From Gilvibacter sediminis (lineage in GTDB: Bacteria; Bacteroidota; Bacteroidia; Flavobacteriales; Flavobacteriaceae), in the NCBI RefSeq assembly GCF_028561565.1, contig NZ_JAQQTE010000019.1, forward strand, positions 318,190 through 382,189: 64,000 nucleotides of DNA, given 5' to 3'. Shown here one piece after another: positions 1 to 9,092 of this stretch. The notes below the pieces were generated by a model that was given only the letters and a program-made list of their open reading frames with translations, was not told where the DNA came from and did not search any database. How positions within the stretch are numbered: the stretch's first letter is position 1; the number at the start of each line of letters is the position of its first letter. The position numbers and the translations under genes were made by a program.

Positions 1-2
1 AA

Positions 3-335
3 GGTTTTGATATAGACGCAACTGTTACCTTTTCTGAAGATCCGAATGAGGTAAGCTCAGAAGGACAATTCTCCATGACCGTAACAACGACTTTTTTAGG
101 CGTTAGCGAAGAGGAGACCTTAGAAAACCTCGACTTATTGGGAGACGGCACCTGGAGCTTGGAAGACAATACACTTACCATTACCGGCACGGCGGATGAT
201 CAAGACGCCGTGATCACCATTGAACTTCTTACAGCGGATATGCTGCGACTGCGCATTGAGCAAACAGAGATTCTGGATACTCCGGTTGGCAGCGGCGAAG
301 TCGATGCGGTTTTTGTAGCGACTTTCTCAAGATAG
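3..335 (+). CDS. Lipocalin-like protein, 5' end missing
   Basis: This is the C-terminal part of a protein whose start lies left of the window; the frame is open from base 3 to the stop. The visible 110 residues match the next gene in layout: an SEDPNE-type turn, a GDGTW motif followed by alternating beta strands, the segment IELLTADMLRLRIE, and a short final strand ending in FSR. The pattern resembles a small lipocalin-like beta barrel, so a secreted or lipid-anchored protein is likely by analogy with the two genes downstream. The substrate is unknown. Confidence 0.75.
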   Translation, partial: GFDIDATVTFSEDPNEVSSEGQFSMTVTTTFLGVSEEETLENLDLLGDGTWSLEDNTLTITGTADDQDAVITIELLTADMLRLRIEQTEILDTPVGSGEVDAVFVATFSR

Positions 336-420
336 ACCCAAAAAAAATTAGCTGCATAAGCTTCTCGGAACAAGCTTTTTAGAGATGAGTAGTTTGTCAA
401 GAAATATGCAAAAAATGTTC

Positions 421-448
421 TTGGCCCGTTTCTTGTATTCTGAATTTG
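421..448 (+). promoter_or_regulatory. Candidate promoter for the lipoprotein gene at 472
   Basis: TTG at 421-423 is followed after 17 bases by TGAATTTG at 441-448. This is one mismatch from the Bacteroidota consensus TTG-N17-19-TAnnTTTG. The start codon lies 24 bases further on. Confidence 0.5.
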
Positions 449-471
449 CATTAACGTAAAAATTCAGAACT

Positions 472-1011
472 ATGAAAAAAGTACTACTACTTACCCTTGC
501 ATTAACCACCAGCCTTTTTATTTCTTGCAGTTCCGACGATGACAACACACCAGCACCAGAAACTGGGACTGATGCCAATATTGTGGGAACTTGGACCGCA
601 GAAAGCGTGGATTATTCCGGTTTTACTAGCACTTTGGTACTGGATACAGGAAATACTTTAAGAGTCGAATATACGGGCACTGGCACGGATATAGACTTTG
701 GAATGGTCTTTTCAGAAAGCCCAAATGAACTGGTTACCAGCGGGAGCTTTGATCTGGACCTCACAACCTCCATCCAAGGAATTCCAGAACAATCCATGGT
801 GCTTGACCTGGACTTTTTGGAAAACGGAACCTGGGTTCGCAATGGGAACACCTTGCGTTTAACCACTGCAGATTCTGAAGTTATTGAAATTTCTATTGAA
901 CTGCTGACAGAAAACAGTCTGCGATTGAGACTTACGGAAGAATCTTCCATCAGCACAAGTGAAATTGAAGAAGAAGAACTTCTGGTCACGGTAGTGACTC
1001 TGAGTCGCTAA
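472..1011 (+). CDS. Lipocalin-like lipoprotein
   Basis: A 179-residue protein with a lipoprotein signal peptide: lysines at 2-3, a hydrophobic stretch, and Cys19 in the lipobox FISC, followed by SSDDDN. The acidic residues after the Cys are typical of a surface or periplasmic lipoprotein. The rest is predicted beta strand, with GTWTAESVDY near residue 40 and ENGTWVRNGNTL near 122, as in lipocalin-like proteins of Bacteroidota. It is a paralogue of the truncated gene before it and the gene after it. It is transcribed alone, with its own promoter and a strong terminator just after the stop. Ligand unknown. Confidence 0.85.
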   Translation: MKKVLLLTLALTTSLFISCSSDDDNTPAPETGTDANIVGTWTAESVDYSGFTSTLVLDTGNTLRVEYTGTGTDIDFGMVFSESPNELVTSGSFDLDLTTSIQGIPEQSMVLDLDFLENGTWVRNGNTLRLTTADSEVIEISIELLTENSLRLRLTEESSISTSEIEEEELLVTVVTLSR

Positions 1012-1025
1012 GATCATAAACATTT

Positions 1026-1054
1026 TAAAAAGCACTCTTCGGAGTGCTTTTTTT
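1026..1054 (+). terminator. Rho-independent terminator
   Basis: Stem AAAAAGCACTC, loop TTCG, then GAGTGCTTTTTTTT, starting 15 bases after the stop of the lipoprotein gene. Confidence 0.9.
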
Positions 1055-1173
1055 CATCTCAAAACCAACACCATAGAGAATCTTTTACAACTACTGACCG
1101 TAAACCCAATAAATTCTCTATAAAATCTGTCAGTAAAGTCTCCAATCATCGACTACTTGCTAAACGTATTTCT

Positions 1174-1707
1174 ATGAAAAAAGTTTGGCTTTTTTGCATC
1201 GCTATTCTGTATTTGCAATTCACCTCATGTTCTACCGCCATTAATAACAATCGAATCAATGATTCCTTTAGTGTTCTAGGCTATTGGGTATTGACAGAGG
1301 TCAACTACACCGGCATTAGCGAAGTGACGCAAGAGGGGGAAACAGCTTTGGAGTTTAATCTGGCAGGTAGTTCAATTGCTTCGGATGCTAATGTGGCTTT
1401 AATGCAAAACCCAAACCAATTCGTGTCCAACGGCTCCGTAAGTCTTGAAATTACGACCACCGGAAATGGACACAATAGCACAGCCATTTTTGATAACAAC
1501 ATCTTTTTCCCAACCTTAGGCACATGGGAGCGTGCAGACAATCAGATCTTTGTAAGCTCAGATGGGACTACTAAGGCATACACCATTGCGTCTCTAACCC
1601 CAAATAGGATTGTATTGGAACATGAAGGAACAGAAATCTTGAACGATCAATCCAGCAACACAAACACCAGAAATAGCTTCACAGTAACAATAGTTTTGGC
1701 CAAATAA
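1174..1707 (+). CDS. Lipocalin-like lipoprotein (third paralogue)
   Basis: A 177-residue protein with signal peptide and lipobox TSC at Cys20. The mature part has the same plan as the two preceding genes: GYWVLTEVNYTG near residue 36, a turn MQNPNQF near 80, GTWERADNQIF near 113, and a C-terminal beta strand ending in VTIVLAK. Identity to its paralogues looks low, so the duplication is old. The 160 bases before it hold the previous terminator and crossed short inverted repeats but no clear -7 box. A lipid-anchored lipocalin-like protein of unknown ligand is the best description. Confidence 0.8.
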   Translation: MKKVWLFCIAILYLQFTSCSTAINNNRINDSFSVLGYWVLTEVNYTGISEVTQEGETALEFNLAGSSIASDANVALMQNPNQFVSNGSVSLEITTTGNGHNSTAIFDNNIFFPTLGTWERADNQIFVSSDGTTKAYTIASLTPNRIVLEHEGTEILNDQSSNTNTRNSFTVTIVLAK

Positions 1708-1735
1708 GGATTCGTTAAACTAAGAACTAATTGAA

Positions 1736-1743
1736 TAACTTTG
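1736..1743 (+). promoter_or_regulatory. Promoter -7 box for the PAP2 gene
   Basis: TAACTTTG matches TAnnTTTG exactly, 45 bases before the ATG at 1789. It overlaps a possible in-frame TTG at 1741, which argues for the ATG as the real start. No clear TTG lies at the -33 position. Confidence 0.6.
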
Positions 1744-1788
1744 CAATTATTACCCACAATTAGGTTCGGACTTTTTCGATTCAGTGAT

Positions 1789-2637
1789 ATGCGCAAGTTT
1801 ATTTTCCTATTAACAATTCTGCTGGGCGCTCCGCAATTATGTGCTCAGGAATCTAATTTTACACCATTGGCTCAAGACGCCAACATTTGGCAAACCCTAA
1901 AGTATGATGCCAAAAGTGCCTTTGGAGGCTTTAAACACAGCATTACAGCACCGGTGCGTTGGCAGGGAGACGACTTTCTCACGGCAGTGAGTGTAATCAC
2001 CGCCACCTCCATGTTTACGGCTTTGGATCAATCTGCGCGCAACTATTTTGTAGAACAAGAACCCAACGCTCCTGGCGTACTCAAAGAATTCGGTTGGTAC
2101 TTTGGAAGCCCACAGAACTTCTTTATGGTCTCTGGTGGTATCTACGGATTCGGACTCTTGACCAAAAATGAAAAGGTTCGTAAAACCGGAGTGCTCATTA
2201 TTGCCTCCGCAGCTACCTCCGGCCTTTTTCAAACCTTTTTTAAAACTGCTGTTGGACGTGCACGACCAGACGATTTTACGGGCCCTTTTGAGTTTGAACC
2301 CTTTAAAGGCACCGCACGTTACCACTCCTTCCCTTCTGGACATACCATCCTCTCCATTTCTATGGCGCATTCCATTGCCAAGCAGTTTGACAATATCTGG
2401 GTTAAATCTGGAATTTACGCCTTAGGGAGTATTGCTCCCGTCTCTCGTTTATGGGACGATGCCCACTGGGTAACTGATATTGTTCTAGGCGCAGCAATAA
2501 GCATAGCTGTTGTAGATAGTGTAGACAACTACCTTTTTGGAAGCCGACGCTATGAGAACGCTTATCAAAACCGCCACAGGATCAGTTGGCGCTTTACTGC
2601 CGGTTATAATACAGTCGGTTTAGTTGGAACATTTTAA
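1789..2637 (+). CDS. PAP2-family phosphatase
   Basis: A 282-residue envelope protein starting MRKFIFLL with a cleavable signal peptide ending near CAQ. The three PAP2 motifs are all present: KTAVGRARP, SFPSGHT, and SRLWDDAHWVTD with the catalytic His and Asp. Several hydrophobic helices surround them. Family members hydrolyse phosphate monoesters or pyrophosphates of lipids such as undecaprenyl diphosphate or lipid A; which applies here cannot be told. An in-frame TTG 48 bases upstream falls in the promoter box, so the ATG was chosen. It faces hppA across a shared terminator. Confidence 0.9.
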   Translation: MRKFIFLLTILLGAPQLCAQESNFTPLAQDANIWQTLKYDAKSAFGGFKHSITAPVRWQGDDFLTAVSVITATSMFTALDQSARNYFVEQEPNAPGVLKEFGWYFGSPQNFFMVSGGIYGFGLLTKNEKVRKTGVLIIASAATSGLFQTFFKTAVGRARPDDFTGPFEFEPFKGTARYHSFPSGHTILSISMAHSIAKQFDNIWVKSGIYALGSIAPVSRLWDDAHWVTDIVLGAAISIAVVDSVDNYLFGSRRYENAYQNRHRISWRFTAGYNTVGLVGTF

Positions 2638-2641
2638 AAAC

Positions 2642-2671
2642 AAAAAAGCCGCTCTATCGAGCGGCTTTTTT
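2642..2671. terminator. Bidirectional terminator between PAP2 gene and hppA
   Basis: AAAAAAGCCGCTC, loop TATC, then GAGCGGCTTTTTT. The A and T tracts let it serve both convergent genes, which stop at 2637 and 2691. Confidence 0.9.
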
Positions 2672-2690
2672 GTTATATATAAAAGGTCTT

Positions 2691-5183
2691 TTATTTAGAC
2701 GATCCATCTACTACCTTTTTCACTTCTTTTACGATCTCAATATCTACTGTAGCACCTTCTGCCTCTTTGTAAGCTTCCACCTTAGCTTCAACTTCTTCTG
2801 GAGTTCCAGTAAAGGTCTCTGTAGTAGTTTCACCGTCTTTAGTGATCTTTACAGTTGCTGTAGCAGTTGCTTCAGCATCCTCGTCCATAGTCACCTCAAC
2901 CGTGATGTCTTCAGTTCCTTCTGCCAAAGCAGTAGCGTCTCCGTTCATTTTGATGATGGTAGTAGTACCATCTTCAGAAACGAATTTTACGTTAGCAGCT
3001 TCAATCACATTATCAGCATAAGCCTCTTCTCCGTGACCTCCTAAGATCGGAGCAATTACCAATCCAACCAAACAAGTCAATTTGATCAAGATGTTCATAG
3101 ACGGTCCAGAAGTATCTTTAAATGGATCACCAACAGTATCTCCAGTTACAGCCGCTTTGTGCGCGTCAGAACCTTTGTAAGTCATCTCACCGTCGATCTC
3201 AACTCCAGCTTCAAATGATTTCTTAGCGTTGTCCCAAGCACCTCCAGCGTTGTTCTGGAAGATCGCCCACATCACACCGCTAACACATACACCAGCCATA
3301 TAACCTCCTAGTGGCTCAGCACCGAAGATCAAACCGATTGCGATAGGAGTCAAAATAGTGATCAGTCCAGGAACGATCATCTCTCTCAAAGCAGCTTTAG
3401 TTGAAATGTCAACACACTTAGCGTACTCTGGAGTTCCAGTTCCTTCCATAATTCCAGGAATCTCTTTGAACTGACGACGTACTTCTTTTACCATTTCCAT
3501 AGCAGCTTTACCTACAGACTTCATAGCCAAGGCAGAGAATACTACAGGAATCATTCCCCCTACAAAGAGAGCGGCCAATACATCAGCCTTAAAGATGTTG
3601 ATCCCCTGGATACCGGTAAAGGTTACATAAGCAGCAAACAAGGCCAAAGCAGTCAATGCTGCAGAAGCAATTGCAAATCCTTTTCCAACAGCAGCAGTTG
3701 TGTTACCTACTGAGTCAAGGATGTCTGTACGTTGACGTACGTGCTCTTCTAGTTCACTCATCTCAGCAACACCACCGGCGTTATCTGCGATAGGACCGAA
3801 TGCGTCGATTGCCAACTGCATAGCAGTAGTTGCCATCATAGCAGAAGCAGCAAGTGCAACTCCGTAGAATCCAGCAAGCTCATAAGAACCGTAGATCGCA
3901 GCAGCAAAAAGCAATACTGACCACAGTGTAGATTTCATACCTACAGCTAGACCAGCGATGATGTTTGTTGCAGCTCCAGTTCCTGAGTTCTGTACAATAT
4001 CTAGTACTGGTTTCTTCCCTAGAGAAGTGTAGTATGCAGTAACGAAAGAAATCAAGGCTCCAACGGCCAATCCGATACATGCAGACCAGAATACGTTCAT
4101 AGAAGCGATCTCCTTAGCCCCTTCTCCGAAGAAGTTCATGGTCAAGGTCTCTGGCAACATCCAACCGATAAGGAAGTAACTAGCGATCAAAGTAATGATG
4201 ATCGCAAACCAGTTACCCATATCCAAGGCTTTCTGTACCTGCGCTTCTTTAGCGTCGTTATTTTTGATACGAACCAAGAAGGTTCCTAAGATAGATGCCA
4301 ATACTCCAACCCCAGCAATTACTAGCGGAAGTAAGATCGGCCCCATATTGTTAAATGCGTCTGTGTAAGCAGCTGTTGCGCTCATGTCGCGAATAACATA
4401 GTTACCCAATACCATGGCAGCCAATACAGTTGCTACATATGAACCAAACAGGTCAGCTCCCATTCCGGCAACGTCTCCTACGTTGTCACCAACGTTATCT
4501 GCGATTGTTGCAGGATTACGTGGATCATCTTCTGGGATACCCGCTTCTACTTTACCTACAAGGTCAGCTCCAACGTCAGCAGCTTTGGTATAGATACCAC
4601 CACCAACACGAGCAAAAAGTGCAATACTTTCTGCACCAAGAGAGAATCCTGCAAGCGCTTCAAGTACAATGGTCATGTTGTCGTAGAAAGAGCCATCAGC
4701 ACCCATAAACTGTCCAATGAAGAACATGAATAGTAAGCTCAGACCCAATACAGCAAGACCGGCTACACCTAATCCCATTACTGTTCCACCACCAAAGGAA
4801 ACTTGCAATGCCTGTGGAAGGCTTGTCTTAGCTGCCTCTGCAGTACGTGCGTTTGCTTCTGTCGCAACGCGCATCCCGATGTTTCCAGCCAAAGCTGAGA
4901 AGAATGCACCCAGGATGAATGCAGGAACAATCATGATGCTTGTGGTCTCAACCATTTGAGACACTCCAAACAATGCTGCGGATGCAACCACAACAAAGAT
5001 CAATAACAAACGGTACTCAGCATTCAAAAAGGCCAATGCACCTTCTTTGATACTTTTAGAGATGGATTGCATGCGCTCGTTTCCGGCAGCCTGCTTCTTC
5101 ACCCAGCTCATCTTTACAAGCATGAATAGAAGACCTAGCACAGCGAGTGCAATAGGTACCCAAATAATGTTTGATTCTAACAT
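2691..5183 (-). CDS. hppA: Membrane-bound ion-pumping pyrophosphatase
   Basis: An 830-residue integral membrane pyrophosphatase that couples PPi hydrolysis to H+ or Na+ transport. The catalytic signature [11 protein letters not shown] is at 203-213 and DNVGDNVGD at 229-237; about 16 membrane helices are predicted. [10 protein letters not shown] at 493-502 has Ala497 and Gly500 where K+-independent enzymes have Lys and Thr, so it should be K+-dependent. The usual membrane glutamate after DLF (residue 247, or four residues on) is missing, but Glu185 is present in GAESIALF. After the normal family end (APILGG, about 716) there is a 114-residue acidic, Thr-rich tail. Ion specificity is an inference. 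Confidence 0.97.
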   Translation of the reverse strand: MLESNIIWVPIALAVLGLLFMLVKMSWVKKQAAGNERMQSISKSIKEGALAFLNAEYRLLLIFVVVASAALFGVSQMVETTSIMIVPAFILGAFFSALAGNIGMRVATEANARTAEAAKTSLPQALQVSFGGGTVMGLGVAGLAVLGLSLLFMFFIGQFMGADGSFYDNMTIVLEALAGFSLGAESIALFARVGGGIYTKAADVGADLVGKVEAGIPEDDPRNPATIADNVGDNVGDVAGMGADLFGSYVATVLAAMVLGNYVIRDMSATAAYTDAFNNMGPILLPLVIAGVGVLASILGTFLVRIKNNDAKEAQVQKALDMGNWFAIIITLIASYFLIGWMLPETLTMNFFGEGAKEIASMNVFWSACIGLAVGALISFVTAYYTSLGKKPVLDIVQNSGTGAATNIIAGLAVGMKSTLWSVLLFAAAIYGSYELAGFYGVALAASAMMATTAMQLAIDAFGPIADNAGGVAEMSELEEHVRQRTDILDSVGNTTAAVGKGFAIASAALTALALFAAYVTFTGIQGINIFKADVLAALFVGGMIPVVFSALAMKSVGKAAMEMVKEVRRQFKEIPGIMEGTGTPEYAKCVDISTKAALREMIVPGLITILTPIAIGLIFGAEPLGGYMAGVCVSGVMWAIFQNNAGGAWDNAKKSFEAGVEIDGEMTYKGSDAHKAAVTGDTVGDPFKDTSGPSMNILIKLTCLVGLVIAPILGGHGEEAYADNVIEAANVKFVSEDGTTTIIKMNGDATALAEGTEDITVEVTMDEDAEATATATVKITKDGETTTETFTGTPEEVEAKVEAYKEAEGATVDIEIVKEVKKVVDGSSK

Positions 5184-5218
5184 ATTTCTATTTTTAGTTG
5201 ACTTTCAATTTGCGACCG

Positions 5219-5226
5219 CAAAAGTA
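5219..5226 (-). promoter_or_regulatory. Promoter -7 box for hppA
   Basis: On the minus strand this reads TACTTTTG, an exact TAnnTTTG match 36 bases before the start codon. A second exact match (minus strand TATATTTG) lies at 5260-5267, so two start sites are possible. Confidence 0.5.
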
Positions 5227-5358
5227 ATGAAATCAGTCGGGATATAAAATTTAGAAACGCAAATATAGCCGCCGAATTAAGGCGATGTCTAAAAAATTGA
5301 ATACTAGCGAATTAAAACCCTTGAACTCAAGGCTAATAAGAAGTATGAACCCCCTCGA

Positions 5359-7836
5359 CTAAAAACTAAACCCAAAAGTTCCGGTTATGCCAAAGCGGCG
5401 TGCATCGGGGTTGTCGAGGTAGTTTCCTCTAAAATTGAAGTCTAAACGGAAGATCTTAAAGATGTTCCCGATCCCAACACTCCATTCCCAATAGATGTCC
5501 TCTGGGGCTTGATAAGGGATATTTGAAGCGTTTAGGGCGATGTTAGCATCAGAGATCTCACCGTAAACCGCTCTAAACCCGATGACCTCTCTTAGGTTGA
5601 GCTTTCTCAAACCTGGAATTCGTGAAAAGAAGCGCCCTCCAAAGTCATGCTGTAAGTGGAAAGAGGCATAAGTGTCGCTGACAAACTCGTAAAAATCCAG
5701 CTGATTGAAGGTGTTGTAAATACTAAACAGTGTTTGGTTCCCAGGAATTGGACTCAACAAACTCAGCGGCACCTCTCCAAAGATCTTCCCCACCTCAATG
5801 GTGGTAAAAGCACGCCCAAAACCACCAATATTCCAAGGTTGTGTATAGAGCGCTTGCAGTTTTTGGTATTCAAAGTCACTGTTAAAGACGTCTTTGATCC
5901 CAAAGGTGGCTCCCACAAAAATAGAGGCAAATCCACCATCATTGATCACCGTGCGTTCTACTCCGTAACCCGACGTCTTACGACCCGGTGTATAAAACAA
6001 TCCTGTAGAAAGCTCTGCTTGCCTTACCTCGGATTGTACATTGCCGTTCTCATCAAAATAGTCTAGGCTAAAAGTATCTGTAGCCGAGGTTAATGTTCGG
6101 AACGAACCTGTCGTTCTGAAAACAAAGTTTTTATAGGGTTCAAACTCAAAACCAGCGGTACTCAGATTGATCCGCGTAAGTCTGTCATTAGCTCCCACGG
6201 TAATCAAAGCCGATGATGCCAGGTTCCTTCCAAGCACGTCATTGGTATTGGTCAAGGAAGCTCCAGTTTGTTCGGTATCCTTTCGGTGACCACCAAAAAT
6301 GATGAATCGGGAGCGCCTATCGAGCAACCACTTCCCGGAGAGTCCGAACTTAAAACGTTCGTCCCTAAAGCCGTAAGCCCCAAAGCCTTCAATACGCCAC
6401 ATATCGTTGCGGCCAAAATAGGTCCGCCCTCCTAAACGCACCCGCAACCCTTCAGCTTCATTGAATCCGAAGATGGAAAAAACGGGCCCAAAATCAAAGT
6501 TGGGGAATTCGTAGTAGCCACTGGCCAAAACACTACCAATATTGTATAAGGTCTTGAATCGAGGCACCGTTTTCAAGGTGTCCAATAGCGTGTAGATCTG
6601 CTTTTCATCCTTGTTCAAGGCTTCCAATCGATTCTTATCCCAAAATTCATCCGGTCTATTGTACACCTCAAAATCATAGGGATCTACTTGGTCTTTATAA
6701 AAGTCGCGCTCTTTGGGAATGTCAAATTGGTAATTGTCATAAAGCGTGGTTCGCTTTCCGTATATACCGCGCGCTCCTTCCTTCTTCTGAATACTAAAAT
6801 CACTCAAGAAGTAATCACGAGTGATCAAAAAGATCGAATCGTTGAGTACGTCAAACTCTTGCTCAATGTACACCTCACGCACCCAGTTCAAGTTTGCACT
6901 TTTACTGGCTTGCATATTGATCTCCTTAATGGCCCAGGTAGTATCGTTCACCCAAAAGTCACCCTTAAAGGTCAGCTCATTCTTGCGTCTGGGATAGTAC
7001 ACAATATTATAGCACCACTTATCACCGATATAGGCAGAATCTAAAAGCACATAGTTATAGACATTGATCCCAGTGCGCGAAAGCGGACTGGTAAAGGCTT
7101 TGTCAAAGAATTTGATATAATTGTCGTAGACATCATATTCTGAATAAAGATCCTTGACAAACTCAATAATGGTCTGATTGTTACTAAAACCCGAATTCTT
7201 GTTTCCTTCCAGGATCTCTTTTTGGAGCTTTTGGATATTGTCTCCGTAGATCTTGGAAAAAGCCTCGTTAATGAAGATGGGCAGATAAGTATTACCGGTG
7301 ATTTTAGAGGTATCGGTTTGATCAAAGATGAATTCCATCCCTCTAAAGATCTTACTCTTAATTAAGGAGGAGTCTATAGAGTTTAAGTCAAACTCCAGCT
7401 TTTCATACTTCTCGTATTGATACTGATTGAATTTCTTGACTCCATTCTCCCGACGATTCTCCCAGATCTTTCTTAAAATATCGATCGCAGGATTGTCTTT
7501 TTTGGATTGCTTCCCCGTGAATACGACCACCTCTCCCAAGCTGGAGGCTTCTTCAGCCAACTCGATCTTCATATTATAGGTAGTACGACTGCTAAGCGGA
7601 ACTTCCTTGGTGGTATAGCCTAAAAAGGAAACTACAGCGGCATCGTAAGTGGTGTCCGATTCTAAATAGAACCGACCATTCTCGTTGGTAATGGTACCTT
7701 CTGAGGAATCTTTGAAAATTACATTAGCAAAGGGAACGGGCTCTCCAAACTCGTCAAACACTTCTCCACTGATCTTAGTTTGAGCAAAGCTCAAAGACGT
7801 AAGGAGTAAGAGGAAGACAAGTAGTTGTTCTCTCAT
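5359..7836 (-). CDS. DUF5686 outer-membrane protein with carboxypeptidase-like domain
   Basis: An 825-residue secreted protein starting MREQLLVF; a TTG two codons earlier is the alternative. The signal peptide ends near FAQ. Residues about 18-100 form a CarboxypepD_reg-like beta sandwich (KISGEVFDEFGEPVPFANV), as in TonB-dependent receptors and related surface proteins. The remainder is the DUF5686 region, with beta strands rich in aromatic and Arg residues towards a C-terminus ending in FGFSF, as expected for an outer-membrane barrel. Its substrate is not known. It lies 65 bases after pdhB on the same strand and may share its transcript. Confidence 0.88.
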   Translation of the reverse strand: MREQLLVFLLLLTSLSFAQTKISGEVFDEFGEPVPFANVIFKDSSEGTITNENGRFYLESDTTYDAAVVSFLGYTTKEVPLSSRTTYNMKIELAEEASSLGEVVVFTGKQSKKDNPAIDILRKIWENRRENGVKKFNQYQYEKYEKLEFDLNSIDSSLIKSKIFRGMEFIFDQTDTSKITGNTYLPIFINEAFSKIYGDNIQKLQKEILEGNKNSGFSNNQTIIEFVKDLYSEYDVYDNYIKFFDKAFTSPLSRTGINVYNYVLLDSAYIGDKWCYNIVYYPRRKNELTFKGDFWVNDTTWAIKEINMQASKSANLNWVREVYIEQEFDVLNDSIFLITRDYFLSDFSIQKKEGARGIYGKRTTLYDNYQFDIPKERDFYKDQVDPYDFEVYNRPDEFWDKNRLEALNKDEKQIYTLLDTLKTVPRFKTLYNIGSVLASGYYEFPNFDFGPVFSIFGFNEAEGLRVRLGGRTYFGRNDMWRIEGFGAYGFRDERFKFGLSGKWLLDRRSRFIIFGGHRKDTEQTGASLTNTNDVLGRNLASSALITVGANDRLTRINLSTAGFEFEPYKNFVFRTTGSFRTLTSATDTFSLDYFDENGNVQSEVRQAELSTGLFYTPGRKTSGYGVERTVINDGGFASIFVGATFGIKDVFNSDFEYQKLQALYTQPWNIGGFGRAFTTIEVGKIFGEVPLSLLSPIPGNQTLFSIYNTFNQLDFYEFVSDTYASFHLQHDFGGRFFSRIPGLRKLNLREVIGFRAVYGEISDANIALNASNIPYQAPEDIYWEWSVGIGNIFKIFRLDFNFRGNYLDNPDARRFGITGTFGFSF

Positions 7837-7901
7837 AGACAATGGGGGCCAGGGCCGCTTCTGTTCTGAAGCAGTTAGAACGCAAAAATTGCGCCTAGAT
7901 T

Positions 7902-8879
7902 TTATTTGTAAAGCACTTTTTTAACGGCTTTAACAACATCTTCACTATTGGGAAGCCATTCTTCTAACAATGCAGGAGAATATGGAGCCGGGGTATCGGC
8001 AGTGTTGATCTTTACAATAGGAGCATCCAAATAGTCAAAGACCTGGCTTTGTACTTGATAAGTGATCTCTGTAGCGACGTTACCAAACGGCCACGCTTCT
8101 TCTAGGATCACCAAACGATTGGTCTTTTTTACAGACTCTAAAATGGCATTGTGATCCATTGGGCGTACCGTACGCAGGTCAATGATCTCACAAGAGATAC
8201 CTTCTTTCTCCAAAGCATCTGCAGCTTTGTATGCTTCTTTGATGATCTTTCCAAAAGAGACAATAGTTACATCGTCACCGCTGCGCTTGATGTCAGCAAC
8301 TCCTAAAGGAATTAGGTATTCACCTTCTGGCACCTCTCCTTTATCGCCATACATCTGTTCGGACTCCATAAAGATCACCGGGTCGTCATCGCGAATAGCC
8401 GCTTTGAGCAATCCTTTTGCATCGGCTGGGTTAGAAGGAACCACCACTTTAAGACCGGGACAGTTGGCGTACCAGCTTTCAAAGGCCTGAGAGTGCGTTG
8501 CAGCAAGCTGTCCTGCAGAAGCAGTTGGCCCGCGGAAAACCATAGGAATGTTGATCTGACCTCCACTCATTTGACGCATCTTAGCGGCGTTGTTGATGAT
8601 CTGGTCAATTCCTACCAAAGAGAAGTTAAAGGTCATGAATTCAATGATTGGACGGTTACCGTTCATGGCACTCCCTACTCCGATCCCGGCAAAACCGAGT
8701 TCAGAAATTGGGGTATCAATAATGCGCTTAGGTCCAAACTCATCCAACATACCTTTTGAGGCTTTGTAAGCACCGTTGTATTCGGCCACTTCCTCTCCCA
8801 TTAAATAGATGGATTCATCGCGACGCATTTCTTCGCTCATCGCTTCTGCTATTGCTTCTCTAAATTGTATGGTTTTCAT
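7902..8879 (-). CDS. pdhB: Pyruvate dehydrogenase E1 component, beta subunit
   Basis: A 325-residue transketolase-like protein that forms the thiamine-diphosphate E1 heterotetramer with an alpha subunit not in this window. It starts MKTIQFREAIAEAM; the ORF could open 22 codons earlier, but that would overlap the -7 box at 8943-8950, and 325 residues is the normal length. Family signatures include GEEVAEYNGAYKASKG near 32 and RGPTASAGQLAATHSQ near 117, followed by the C-terminal domain with LEEAWPFGNVATEI. It feeds acetyl-CoA to the TCA cycle and fatty-acid synthesis. Confidence 0.95.
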   Translation of the reverse strand: MKTIQFREAIAEAMSEEMRRDESIYLMGEEVAEYNGAYKASKGMLDEFGPKRIIDTPISELGFAGIGVGSAMNGNRPIIEFMTFNFSLVGIDQIINNAAKMRQMSGGQINIPMVFRGPTASAGQLAATHSQAFESWYANCPGLKVVVPSNPADAKGLLKAAIRDDDPVIFMESEQMYGDKGEVPEGEYLIPLGVADIKRSGDDVTIVSFGKIIKEAYKAADALEKEGISCEIIDLRTVRPMDHNAILESVKKTNRLVILEEAWPFGNVATEITYQVQSQVFDYLDAPIVKINTADTPAPYSPALLEEWLPNSEDVVKAVKKVLYK

Positions 8880-8942
8880 ATTTATCGCTTTGGATTTCAA
8901 GTCGATCTCAGATCGAACAACTCCTTCATTTTTTGAGAAAAA

Positions 8943-8950
8943 CAAAAATA
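8943..8950 (-). promoter_or_regulatory. Promoter -7 box for pdhB
   Basis: The minus strand reads TATTTTTG, an exact TAnnTTTG match 63 bases upstream of the ATG at 8879. It fixes the start downstream of the alternative ATG at 8945. Confidence 0.6.
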
Positions 8951-9048
8951 CTATTTATTCGTCTCCACCACCACATGAAAATGGAAATAAGTGCAATTTT
9001 TTTGAAAATTTATTATGCGTGCATAGTAAATATTCGAAATTATAGTGG

Positions 9049-9056
9049 TAACTTTG
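9049..9056 (+). promoter_or_regulatory. Promoter -7 box for etfBA
   Basis: TAACTTTG, an exact match, ends 36 bases before the etfB ATG. No clear -33 TTG is visible. Confidence 0.6.
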
Positions 9057-9092
9057 ACAACAGTAAAAAACAGCTTAAAAAAAGTCTGAACT

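Noticed and set aside
1075..1136. Inverted repeats AGAGAAT/ATTCTCT and ACTGAC/GTCAGT between two lipoprotein genes
   Set aside because: The pairs cross instead of nesting and are short; this is too weak to call a structure or riboswitch.
2670..3044. Phe/Ser-rich open frame opposite the hppA 3' end
   Set aside because: It is a reverse-strand shadow of the acidic tail of hppA, starting at the terminator.
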